Source: Armatimonadetes bacterium UBA5419 (GTDB lineage Bacteria > Armatimonadota > UBA10988). Taken from it: a DNA stretch of 14,473 nt. Below the pieces are notes generated by a model. It did not search any database and was not told where the DNA came from. It was given only the letters and a program-made list of their open reading frames with translations. Below, one piece after another: positions 7,345-14,169 of the stretch. The stretch's first letter is position 1. The number at the start of each line of letters is the position of its first letter. The DNA lies in contig DHNJ01000015.1 in assembly GCA_002409445.1 (NCBI GenBank), positions 4,383 to 18,855 on the forward strand, in the 5' to 3' direction. A program made the position numbers and the translations under genes.

Positions 7345-9955
7345 AGCGGGCGAGGCGGAAGACCCCGTTGCCCGCGGCCCAGAGGTCCTGGGTAGCGGGA
7401 TTGTACTTGAGCACGAGCGACTTGCGATAGCCGATGTCGCCGCTGATGTCGGTCCAGGTCTGGCCGCCGTCGGTCGACTCGTAGATCCCGCCGCGCTGCG
7501 CGTTCAGGTCCCAGGTCGAGGCCGAGTACCAGAGCCGGTCCGGGTTCGCCGGGTCGGTCGCGACACCGATGATCTGCGTGCCGGTCGCCGCCTGGTCCGT
7601 CAGCCGCTCCCAGGTCGCGCCGGCGTCGCGGCTGCGCCAGAGGTCCTTGCCCGGTGCGTAGACCGTGCCGTCCTCGGCGACATGCACGCTGAACAGCCAC
7701 TGGTCCTGGCTGAAGACCCGCTCCCAGCTCGCGCCCGCGTCGTTCGAGCGCCACAGGCCGCCATTCTCGCCACACGCCGCCCACCAGATCCGGTCGCTGT
7801 CGAGCGGGTCGACCTGCAGGCCAAAGAACATGCGCCGCGAGCCCGGTTGCCCGGCCGTGCGCGCCCAGGTCGCCCCGCCGTCGGTCGAGCGGAAGACGCC
7901 GCCGCCCTCGTGGCCGTCCGCCGGGTCACCGTCGATACCGAGGTACAGCGTGCGCGGGTTGCGCGGGTCGGCGGCTAGCGTGCGCGGGTAGCCGGTGCCC
8001 CACATCGTGTTGGCGCTCGTGCGGTAGTCGGGCAGGCCCGCGCGCACCATCTCGACGCTGTCGCCGCCGTCCGTGCTGCGCAGGACCAGGTTCAGCGGCG
8101 CGTCCCACGGGCTGCAGGTCGAGACGATCTGGTCGGCGCCGCCCTCGTTCCAAGCGACGACCTGCCAGTTGTGCCCGCTGTACTCGCGGTTCCAGCGCAC
8201 CGGCCAGAGGTTGCGCCAGGTCGCGCCGCGGTCCTCGCTAACCAGCGTGCCCTGGTCCATCGCCCCCGCGTAGACCTTATCGCCCAGGAAGTCGAGGTCG
8301 AAGACGACCGAGATGTCCGCCCCGCGTGAGGCCTCGGCCCAGGTCCGGCCGCCGTCGTCGCTGCGGGCGTTGCGCCAATTGGCCGCGATCAGCAGCTGCT
8401 CCGGCGCGCTCGGGTTCAGCGCCAGGTTGCGCGGCGCGCTCAGCGGCATGCTCTCGGCCGCCTCCTCGGGCAGTGTCGGGTTGCCGACCGGGTCGGTCGC
8501 CAGTTGCGAGCTGCGCGTCCAGCTCGCGCCACCGTCGGCCGACCAGGCGAACGTCCCGCCCCAGCCGACCGCGCCGATCAGCGCCAGCTGGTCCGGCTGC
8601 GTGGTGTGGACGGCGACCTCGATCGGCTCGGTGCCCTCGGGTAGCGCCGCGCTGATGTCGGCCCAGGTCTCGCCCGAGTCGTCCGAACGCCAGAGGCCCT
8701 GCTTGCCGAAGCAGGCGTAGACCACCTGGGGGTCGCTCGGCGCGAAGGTCACGGTCTGCGCGCCGGCGGTCGGCGTCTCGGCCTCGCGCCAGGTCTGGCC
8801 GCCATCGCTGGTGACCAGCAGGCCGCGGTCGCTCGGCACGGCGATGACGCGGTTGGAGTCGCCCGGCGAGACCGCGACCGAGAGGATCGCGCCGGCCTGC
8901 GCCTGCGCCCCGCCGGTCGCCGCGGCCTGCATGTTGCCGTAGACCCGCGGCTGATGGTCGGCGAAGCTGTGGACCGCCTGCGCGCCGCCGTCGGTCGCGA
9001 AGTAGACCCGCGTGAAGCGGATCACCGGCCGCTCGGTCGGCAGCTGGCCGACGGCGGCGAAGTCGAAGCGGTTGACCTTCGACCAGTCGGGCTGGGGCGG
9101 CACGGTGGCCACGTCGACGTTCTGCTGCGCCACCCAGTCGGCGTCGACGCCGAAGTCGGCCGTCGTGATGACGTGGTCGCCCCACTCGGTCTGGCCGAAC
9201 AGGTCGCGGATGTTCGGGCTGCGGTAGCGGTAGCCGTCAGAAGTCTGTAGGGTGAAGAAGGCGCGCTCGGGCAGCCGCCCCTCGCCTGACAGGGTCACGC
9301 CGAGGCCGTCAATGTCGGCAGTAGTCACGCCCGCGGGCGGCTCCAGCGACATCCAGAAGCCGCCGTAGATATCGCCCGTCGCCGTGCCAAAGCCGAGCCG
9401 CACGGTGCCGTCCGGGTCGGTCGGCCCGCCCAGCTGCCAGGCCACGGTCCAGCTCTCGCCGCCGTCGGCGCTGCGGTAGACGCGCCCGCCCGGGCTCGCC
9501 GCCCAGACGACCTGCCCGTCTTGCGGGTCGACCGCCACCGGCCGCACGCTGTAGCCCTTCTCGCCGGTCAGCCGCAACCCGCCGCGCCCGGTCTCGGGCA
9601 GCAGCCGCCAGGTCTCCGCCGCGTCATCGCTGCGGCAGAGGCCGTCGGAGGTCGCCGCGTAAACCACGTCGGGTTGCGTCGGCGAGACCGCCAAGCCGAA
9701 GACGCCGTAGCCGGCCAGCCCGTTGTTCGCGAACCGCCAGGTCCGCCCGCCGTCGACGCTCTTGTAGGCGCCGGCGACGTCGCCGCCGAGGTAGGCGATG
9801 TCCGGGTTGGTCGGGTGCCAGGCGGCCGAATAGAAGAAGCCGCCGCCACCCCAGCCGGCCCAGGTCCACTGGGGCGGCGGATCGGCCACCGGCTGCGCGA
9901 GGCATGAGTTGAACGTCAAACCCAAGACCATTAGGGAGGTGACCAGTCGCGTCAT
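7343..9955 (-). CDS. Secreted multi-Asp-box (BNR/sortilin-like) beta-propeller protein with an inserted sandwich domain
   Basis: An 870-residue protein. The signal peptide is about residues 1-20. FNSC at 15-18 is a poor lipobox, so cleavage after CLA by signal peptidase I is more likely. Thirteen Asp-box motifs (S-x-D-x-G-x-T/S-W) can be read, beginning at residues 66, 109, 162, 382, 424, 472, 532, 573, 627, 690, 737, 775 and 827. The one at 627 has V instead of W, and the one at 109 has Ala for Gly. Asp-boxes mark propellers such as sialidases, Vps10/sortilin and the GH74 xyloglucanases. YLGGDVAGAYKS at 55-66 resembles the start of GH74-like double propellers, but I cannot assign catalytic residues or substrate. 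About 200 residues between boxes 3 and 4 lack the motif and resemble a CBM11/CIA30-like beta-sandwich (TLQTSDGYRYRS, WSKVNRFDFAAVG). It is the first gene of the minus operon; GGAGA at 9963-9967 is seven bases from the ATG. Confidence 0.82.
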   Translation of the reverse strand: MTRLVTSLMVLGLTFNSCLAQPVADPPPQWTWAGWGGGGFFYSAAWHPTNPDIAYLGGDVAGAYKSVDGGRTWRFANNGLAGYGVFGLAVSPTQPDVVYAATSDGLCRSDDAAETWRLLPETGRGGLRLTGEKGYSVRPVAVDPQDGQVVWAASPGGRVYRSADGGESWTVAWQLGGPTDPDGTVRLGFGTATGDIYGGFWMSLEPPAGVTTADIDGLGVTLSGEGRLPERAFFTLQTSDGYRYRSPNIRDLFGQTEWGDHVITTADFGVDADWVAQQNVDVATVPPQPDWSKVNRFDFAAVGQLPTERPVIRFTRVYFATDGGAQAVHSFADHQPRVYGNMQAAATGGAQAQAGAILSVAVSPGDSNRVIAVPSDRGLLVTSDGGQTWREAETPTAGAQTVTFAPSDPQVVYACFGKQGLWRSDDSGETWADISAALPEGTEPIEVAVHTTQPDQLALIGAVGWGGTFAWSADGGASWTRSSQLATDPVGNPTLPEEAAESMPLSAPRNLALNPSAPEQLLIAANWRNARSDDGGRTWAEASRGADISVVFDLDFLGDKVYAGAMDQGTLVSEDRGATWRNLWPVRWNREYSGHNWQVVAWNEGGADQIVSTCSPWDAPLNLVLRSTDGGDSVEMVRAGLPDYRTSANTMWGTGYPRTLAADPRNPRTLYLGIDGDPADGHEGGGVFRSTDGGATWARTAGQPGSRRMFFGLQVDPLDSDRIWWAACGENGGLWRSNDAGASWERVFSQDQWLFSVHVAEDGTVYAPGKDLWRSRDAGATWERLTDQAATGTQIIGVATDPANPDRLWYSASTWDLNAQRGGIYESTDGGQTWTDISGDIGYRKSLVLKYNPATQDLWAAGNGVFRLAR
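7450..9770 (-). repeat. Imperfect DNA repeats encoding Asp-boxes
   Basis: On the + strand, variants of CCAGGTCTGGCCGCCGTCGG recur inside the Asp-box gene, for example at about 7456, 8339, 8789 and 9737. They are the reverse complement of codons for D-G-G-x-T-W and neighbouring residues. This is protein-level repetition, not a mobile repeat, but the near-identical DNA could favour recombination or misassembly. Confidence 0.6.
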
Positions 9956-9970
9956 GCCGTGTTCTCCGTT

Positions 9971-10002
9971 ATCACCGACAAATCATCTGCAGTATCGGTG
10001 AT
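9971..10002. promoter_or_regulatory. Operator-like inverted repeat between divergent genes
   Basis: ATCACCGA at 9971-9978 and TCGGTGAT at 9995-10002 are perfect 8-base inverted arms with a 16-base spacer, 24 bases centre to centre. They bracket the predicted start of transcription of the minus operon and overlap its -10 by two bases. An RNA hairpin could not form, because one arm is upstream of the expected start. Binding of a dimeric repressor is the simplest reading. No regulator gene is in the window. Confidence 0.5.
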
Positions 10003-10019
10003 TGCCGCTCGAGTGTCTA
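9991..10019 (-). promoter_or_regulatory. Candidate sigma70-like promoter of the Asp-box/DUF4838 operon
   Basis: On the minus strand, TAGACA (10019-10014, five of six matches to TTGACA) is followed by a 17-base spacer and GATACT (9996-9991), then G. This is the most complete -35/-10 pair in the window. Transcription would start near 9984, giving a leader of about 29 bases that includes the Shine-Dalgarno. Confidence 0.6.
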
Positions 10020-10080
10020 GGACGCTTGGCGCGCGGCGATGGTGCCGTCGCGCCGCGCTATCCTCAGCCGGCGACTAACC

Positions 10081-10089
10081 TGCTATAGT
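10081..10089 (+). promoter_or_regulatory. Extended -10 TGCTATAGT predicting a leaderless sulfatase mRNA
   Basis: TGCTATAGT fits the extended -10 form TGnTATAAT. The hexamer TATAGT (10084-10089) is separated from the ATG at 10096 by exactly six bases, so transcription should start at or next to the A of the ATG. No Shine-Dalgarno can fit between. The -35 region (TCCTCA at 10061-10066) is weak, as is usual with extended -10 promoters. Confidence 0.6.
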
Positions 10090-10095
10090 CGGCAC

Positions 10096-11511
10096 ATGGC
10101 CACTCCCAGCAATCTCCTGATCATCATGGCCGACGACCTAGGTGCCTGGGGCCTCGGGTGTACCGGCACGCCGGAGGTCTCGACGCCGGTGCTCGACGGG
10201 CTGGCCGCCGGCGGCCTCCGCTTCGACAACTTCTTCTGCGCCTCGCCCGTTTGCTCGCCCGCGCGCGCCTCGTGGCTGACTGGCCGCTGCCCCTCGGCTC
10301 ACGGCGTCCACGACTGGCTGCGCCTGGGCAACATCCACGCGGGGCCCGGCGAGACCTGGTCCGGGCCCGACCGGCCGATCGAGTACCTGGCCGGCCAGGC
10401 GGGCTTCACCGACCTGCTGGCGGCCGCCGGCTGGCGGGTGGGCATGTGCGGCAAGTGGCACATGGGCGACAGCGCGACACCGCAGAAGGGCCACAGCTGG
10501 TGGGTCACCCACAGCCTGGGCGGCGACAACTACTACCGCTGGTCGGGCTTCGACAACTCGCCCCAGCGCATCAACCACGACGAGTACGTCACCGACTACT
10601 TCGCCGACCGTGCCATCAGCTTCCTCGGCCAGCACGGCGGCGGCGAGCAGCCCTGGTGCCTGAACCTCCACTTCACTGCGCCGCATACGCCTTGGGGCCG
10701 CGCCCACCACCCCGCCGAGTTGTGGGACAAGTACCACGAGATGGAGATCGCCAGCGCGCCGGACGAGCCGCGCCATCCTTGGTACACCGGCGAGTTCGAG
10801 GGGCAGCCGGTCAAGGCGCGCTGGGCGGGTTACCTCGCGGCGATCGAGGCCATGGACACCGCCATCGGCCGCGTGCTGGCGCGCCTAGACGAGATGAACC
10901 TGCGCGAGGAGACGCTGGTCGTCTTCGTTGGCGACAACGGCATGTGCCTGGGCCACCACGGCATCTGGGGCAAGGGCAACGGCACCTTCCCGCAGAACAT
11001 GTATGACACCTCGGTCAAGATCCCGTGCATTATGAACTGCCCCGGCGCGGTGCCCGCGGGTGTCGTCGCCGAGGGGCTGTACAGCCAGCTCGACTGGCTG
11101 CCGACGGTCGCCGACCTGTACGGCCTGCCGCTGCCCGACAGCCCGCTACCGGGGCGCAGTTTCGCCGGCCTGCTGCGCGGCGAGGCCGATGCCGGCGCGG
11201 GCGAGGTGGTCATCGCCGACGAGTACGGGCCGGTGCGCATGATCCGCACCACCGACTGGAAGTACGTCCACCGCTACCCCGACGGCCCGCACGAGCTGTA
11301 CGACCTGGCCGCCGACCCGGGCGAGCGCACCAACCTCGTCGACACCGCGGCCCACGCACCGCGCGTCGCCGAGATGCGCGCCCAGCTCGCGGCCTGGTGG
11401 CAACGCTGGGGCCTGCCGTCCTACGACGGCGCGTCCCTGCCGGTGGATGGTGTGGGCCAGAACGACTGGGCCAGCAAGGGAGTCGAGGCGTTCCAGCAGC
11501 GACGGAGGTAG
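10096..11511 (+). CDS. Type I (formylglycine-dependent) sulfatase
   Basis: A 471-residue alkaline-phosphatase-superfamily sulfatase that should hydrolyse a sulfate ester, probably on a carbohydrate. CSPAR at 53-57 is the C-x-P-x-R signature in which C53 is converted to formylglycine; the chain continues ASWLTGR. Metal and active-site residues are visible: D13 and D14 in MADDLG, K120 and H122 in GKWHMG, H197 in APHTPW, D280 and N281 in GDNG, and K293. The C-terminal domain has ELYDLAADPGERTNL, typical of the family. The frame extends upstream to a GTG at 10039, but the added residues (VPSRRAILSRR and so on) are not signal-like and would run through the extended -10, so I choose the ATG at 10096. 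There is then no signal peptide, which is unusual for this family and would put it in the cytoplasm. A phosphonate monoesterase is a less likely alternative. The downstream helicase starts three bases after the stop. Confidence 0.93.
   Translation: MATPSNLLIIMADDLGAWGLGCTGTPEVSTPVLDGLAAGGLRFDNFFCASPVCSPARASWLTGRCPSAHGVHDWLRLGNIHAGPGETWSGPDRPIEYLAGQAGFTDLLAAAGWRVGMCGKWHMGDSATPQKGHSWWVTHSLGGDNYYRWSGFDNSPQRINHDEYVTDYFADRAISFLGQHGGGEQPWCLNLHFTAPHTPWGRAHHPAELWDKYHEMEIASAPDEPRHPWYTGEFEGQPVKARWAGYLAAIEAMDTAIGRVLARLDEMNLREETLVVFVGDNGMCLGHHGIWGKGNGTFPQNMYDTSVKIPCIMNCPGAVPAGVVAEGLYSQLDWLPTVADLYGLPLPDSPLPGRSFAGLLRGEADAGAGEVVIADEYGPVRMIRTTDWKYVHRYPDGPHELYDLAADPGERTNLVDTAAHAPRVAEMRAQLAAWWQRWGLPSYDGASLPVDGVGQNDWASKGVEAFQQRRR
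11504..11508 (+). promoter_or_regulatory. Shine-Dalgarno of the NERD-helicase gene inside the sulfatase end
   Basis: GGAGG directly precedes the sulfatase TAG and lies six bases before the GTG at 11515. This fixes the helicase start at the GTG rather than at the ATG nine bases later, and implies translational coupling to the sulfatase. Confidence 0.75.
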
Positions 11512-11514
11512 ATC

Positions 11515-13248
11515 GTGGCCATCATGTACCCGCCAGAATTGTCGCCGGTCTTCCGCGCGATCCCCGGCCGGCGGGCGGAAGTCTTCGTCTACGACCGCCT
11601 GCGCCAACTGCCCGACGATTACCACATCATCCACAGCGTGCGCTGGGAGGTGGACGCCAGTCACGGCCGCACCGAGCGGGGCGAGGCGGACTTCATCCTC
11701 GCCCATCCCCAGCTCGGCTGGCTGGTGATGGAGGTCAAGGGCGGGCTGGTCAAGTACGTGCCGGAGGAGGGCCTCCTTTCCCATAGTCCGAGTGGCACGG
11801 TGCGGGACAAAGCCAAGTGCGCCTGGGACCAGTCCGAAAACGCGATGCACACTCTAACCACCGCGCTGCACAGTCGCTCCGGCTGGCGGCATAGCCGCGT
11901 CAACCGGACCCACGTGGTCGCCCTGCCGGATACCAAGCTCACGCCCGATGCGGAGCTGCCGTCGATGTTCGAGCGCACGCTGCTGCTCGACGCGCCAACC
12001 TGGGATGACCCTCAAGCCTCGATCGAGCGGGCTTTCGCGGCGAGTGCGAGTGAGGAGGACGAACCGCTGGGCGAGGATCGGCTGCAAGTCCTGCTCAAGT
12101 ACGCCACCGGCCTGCTCGAGACGCAACCCGGCTTCAGTTGGGCCATGCACCTCTGGTACGTGGACCGACTGAGCGAGCAGCAAGTTGCGCTGCTCGACAC
12201 CCTCTCCGCCTGGCCGCGGGCCAAGATCGCCGGCTGCGCGGGCTCGGGCAAGACCCTTCTCGCCATCCGGAAGGCCAACAGCCTGGCGGCCGAAGGCAAG
12301 TCGGTCCTGCTTACCTGCTTCAACAAGCGCCTGGGAGAGCATCTGGCCGAGCACGTCGAACCGGGTGTGACGGCCACCCACCTGCACGGCTATGCCCTCC
12401 AACTACTCAAGGCCGCCGGCCTCGAGCCCAACGTGCCCGAGCGGCGCTCCGACGGCGAGAACCGCTACTACCGCCACGTGCTGCCCGCGCTGATGATCGA
12501 GGCGATCAAGCGCCTGCCGCTGCGCTTCGACGCGCTCGTCGTGGACGAAGGCCAAGACTTTGGCGTCTACGAGTGGTATGCCATGACCGAGCTGCTGCGC
12601 GACTTCAAGCGCAGCCATCTGTACGTCTTCTACGACGGCGACCAGGACCTGTTCACCCCCAACGACAGCGGCCTGAACTCCGTGGCGCGCGAGCTGATCG
12701 GCGGTTACCCGCTCCGCCTACGCCACAACTACCGCTCGACGCCGGCCATCCACCGTGTCGCCGCCGCGCTCGGCTCCGAACCGAGCACGGCCGGCAAGTC
12801 CGGTCCCAGCGTGCCGGTCATCTACGCCGAGTACGGCGGCCGCAACGAGCTGCACAAGCTCGTCGCCGACACCCTCCACGCCTGGCGGGCCGAGGACGGC
12901 CTGCGCTTCGACGAGGTGCTCATCCTCACCGGCCGCAGCCCCGGCCGCGAGGGGCGGCTCGCGCCGGGCACCGAGCTGGCCGGCTACACGCTGACCGATG
13001 CCGACGACCCCCGCCCCAGCGAGGTCACCGTCGCGACCATCCAGAGCTACAAGGGCCTCGAGCGCCGCGCGGTGATCCTGGCCTACCTCGACGACTCGGT
13101 CAAACCCGACCTGCGCACGGTCCTCCATGTCGGCTGCACCCGCGCCCAAGAGCGGCTGGCCATCTTCTGCGACAAGGCGATGGACGCGGAGATCCGCGGC
13201 CTGCTGACCGCGGCCGTGGAGCCGCTCGATTCCGACTCTGCCGGCTAA
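11515..13248 (+). CDS. NERD nuclease domain fused to a UvrD-like superfamily 1 helicase
   Basis: A 577-residue protein. Residues 15-130 form a NERD (nuclease-related) domain: GRRAEVFVYDRL with E22, then GEADFILAHPQLGWLVMEVKGG, giving the D59, E73, K75 pattern of restriction-like nucleases. Residues from about 215 carry an SF1 helicase core. Walker A is AGCAGSGKT with K246. Motif II is DEGQD at 344-348. Then come FYDGDQDLF and LRHNYRSTPAIHR, followed by ATIQSYKGLE and VGCTRAQERL with R543 as candidate arginine finger. It likely uses ATP to move along and possibly cut DNA or RNA. NERD-helicase proteins occur both as orphan genes and in phage-defence contexts; no other defence gene is visible here. 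It starts three bases after the sulfatase stop, so it should be co-transcribed with it. The NERD half uses more A/T-ending codons than its neighbours. The helicase is compact, lacking the large insertions of full UvrD. Confidence 0.9.
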   Translation: MAIMYPPELSPVFRAIPGRRAEVFVYDRLRQLPDDYHIIHSVRWEVDASHGRTERGEADFILAHPQLGWLVMEVKGGLVKYVPEEGLLSHSPSGTVRDKAKCAWDQSENAMHTLTTALHSRSGWRHSRVNRTHVVALPDTKLTPDAELPSMFERTLLLDAPTWDDPQASIERAFAASASEEDEPLGEDRLQVLLKYATGLLETQPGFSWAMHLWYVDRLSEQQVALLDTLSAWPRAKIAGCAGSGKTLLAIRKANSLAAEGKSVLLTCFNKRLGEHLAEHVEPGVTATHLHGYALQLLKAAGLEPNVPERRSDGENRYYRHVLPALMIEAIKRLPLRFDALVVDEGQDFGVYEWYAMTELLRDFKRSHLYVFYDGDQDLFTPNDSGLNSVARELIGGYPLRLRHNYRSTPAIHRVAAALGSEPSTAGKSGPSVPVIYAEYGGRNELHKLVADTLHAWRAEDGLRFDEVLILTGRSPGREGRLAPGTELAGYTLTDADDPRPSEVTVATIQSYKGLERRAVILAYLDDSVKPDLRTVLHVGCTRAQERLAIFCDKAMDAEIRGLLTAAVEPLDSDSAG

Positions 13249-13260
13249 CCCGATCCGCGC

Positions 13261-13268
13261 TTATACTG
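13261..13268 (+). promoter_or_regulatory. -10 element TTATACTG of the epimerase gene
   Basis: TATACT at 13262-13267 lies 20 bases before the TTG at 13288. The flanking bases resemble those before the fucosidase (GC-rich, then TTATACTG, then a C-rich stretch and a purine-rich ribosome site). No convincing -35 is seen. It suggests the epimerase can be transcribed apart from the helicase. Confidence 0.6.
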
Positions 13269-13274
13269 CCCCTC

Positions 13275-13280
13275 GAGGAG
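13275..13280 (+). promoter_or_regulatory. Shine-Dalgarno fixing a TTG start
   Basis: GAGGAG lies seven bases before the TTG at 13288. The TTG gives the expected short N-terminus (MGDR) before the Rossmann motif, so the rare start is well supported over the GTG at 13300. Confidence 0.7.
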
Positions 13281-13287
13281 CGGTCCA

Positions 13288-14166
13288 TTGGGCGATCGTG
13301 TGTTGGTCACGGGTGGGGCGGGTTCGGTCGGGCGGTGGGTGGTGCGGCATCTGGCCGAGCAGGGCCATGAGGTCACCGTCGCTAGCCGCACGGACCACGG
13401 CGAAGTCGAGGGCATGACCCAGTTCATGGAGCTGGACACCTCCGACGCCGAGAACTGTCGCCGCGTGGTCGAGGGCCACAACCGCGTCATCCACCTCTCC
13501 GCCTTCCCCGCGCCGGGGATGGTCGAGGGCTCGGACATGTTCCGCGTTAACTGCGGCGGCACCTACAACCTGCTCGAGGCCTGCGTCCGCCACGGCGTGA
13601 ACCACGTCGCGATCGCCAGCAGCATCAACGCCCTGGGCCAGAAGTACGGCACCGCGCCGTTCACCGTCCGCTACTTCCCGATCGACGAGGACCACCCGCA
13701 GGTCCTCTCCGATCCTTACAGCTTCTCCAAGCAGGTCACCGAGGAGATCGCCCACAACTTCTGGCTGCAAAGCGGCCTCTCGTCGGTCTGCCTGCGCATC
13801 CCCGCGGTCATGGCGCCGAGCGACTGGTCGCGGCAGAGCATGGAGCGCCAGCGCGAGACCTGGGGCCGCGACTTCACCAGCGACTTCTGGGTCATGATCG
13901 ACTCGCGCGACAGCGCCATCGCCTTCGCCCTGGCCAGTGAGCCGACCTACGAAGGCGCCCACACCTGCTTCGTCAACGACACCGTCAACGTCGCTAACCT
14001 CCCCGCCCGCGAGCTCGCCGCCCGCTGGTACCCCTACGTCACCGACTTCCGCGCCCCGCTCGAAGGCGCCGAAGCCATGGTCAGCCCCGCCCGCTTCCAA
14101 GCCCTCCTGGGCTGGGAGCCCAAGTACTCCTGGCGCGACCTGGCCGACGGCGGCGAGATGCCCTAG
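13288..14166 (+). CDS. NAD(P)-dependent epimerase/dehydratase (extended SDR)
   Basis: A 292-residue protein beginning with TTG. The N-terminal Rossmann fold starts VLVTGGAGSVGRWVV with the extended-SDR motif TGxxGxxG. D-rich LDTSD follows near residue 50, and then VIHLSAFPAP in the cofactor-binding strand. Catalytic candidates are S111/S112 in ASSINALG, Y144 and K148 in DPYSFSKQ. The C-terminal part is short and carries ALLGWEPKYSWRDL, the usual tail of sugar-nucleotide epimerases. Relatives act on UDP- or dTDP-sugars or related compounds; the substrate cannot be told. It is smaller than GalE (about 330 residues). It is 39 bases from the helicase and has its own -10 element. It may feed sugars released by the neighbouring enzymes into metabolism, but that is only suggested by position. 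It is convergent with the right-edge gene, with a three-base gap. Confidence 0.9.
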   Translation: MGDRVLVTGGAGSVGRWVVRHLAEQGHEVTVASRTDHGEVEGMTQFMELDTSDAENCRRVVEGHNRVIHLSAFPAPGMVEGSDMFRVNCGGTYNLLEACVRHGVNHVAIASSINALGQKYGTAPFTVRYFPIDEDHPQVLSDPYSFSKQVTEEIAHNFWLQSGLSSVCLRIPAVMAPSDWSRQSMERQRETWGRDFTSDFWVMIDSRDSAIAFALASEPTYEGAHTCFVNDTVNVANLPARELAARWYPYVTDFRAPLEGAEAMVSPARFQALLGWEPKYSWRDLADGGEMP

Positions 14167-14169
14167 CGG

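Noticed and set aside
10028..10054. Inverted repeat GGCGCG...CGCGCC in the divergent intergenic region
   Set aside because: Six-base all-GC arms arise easily by chance in DNA this GC-rich, and the position relative to either promoter is not telling.
10039..10095. GTG at 10039 as start of the sulfatase
   Set aside because: The extra 19 residues are Arg-rich, not conserved-looking, and run through the extended -10 element.
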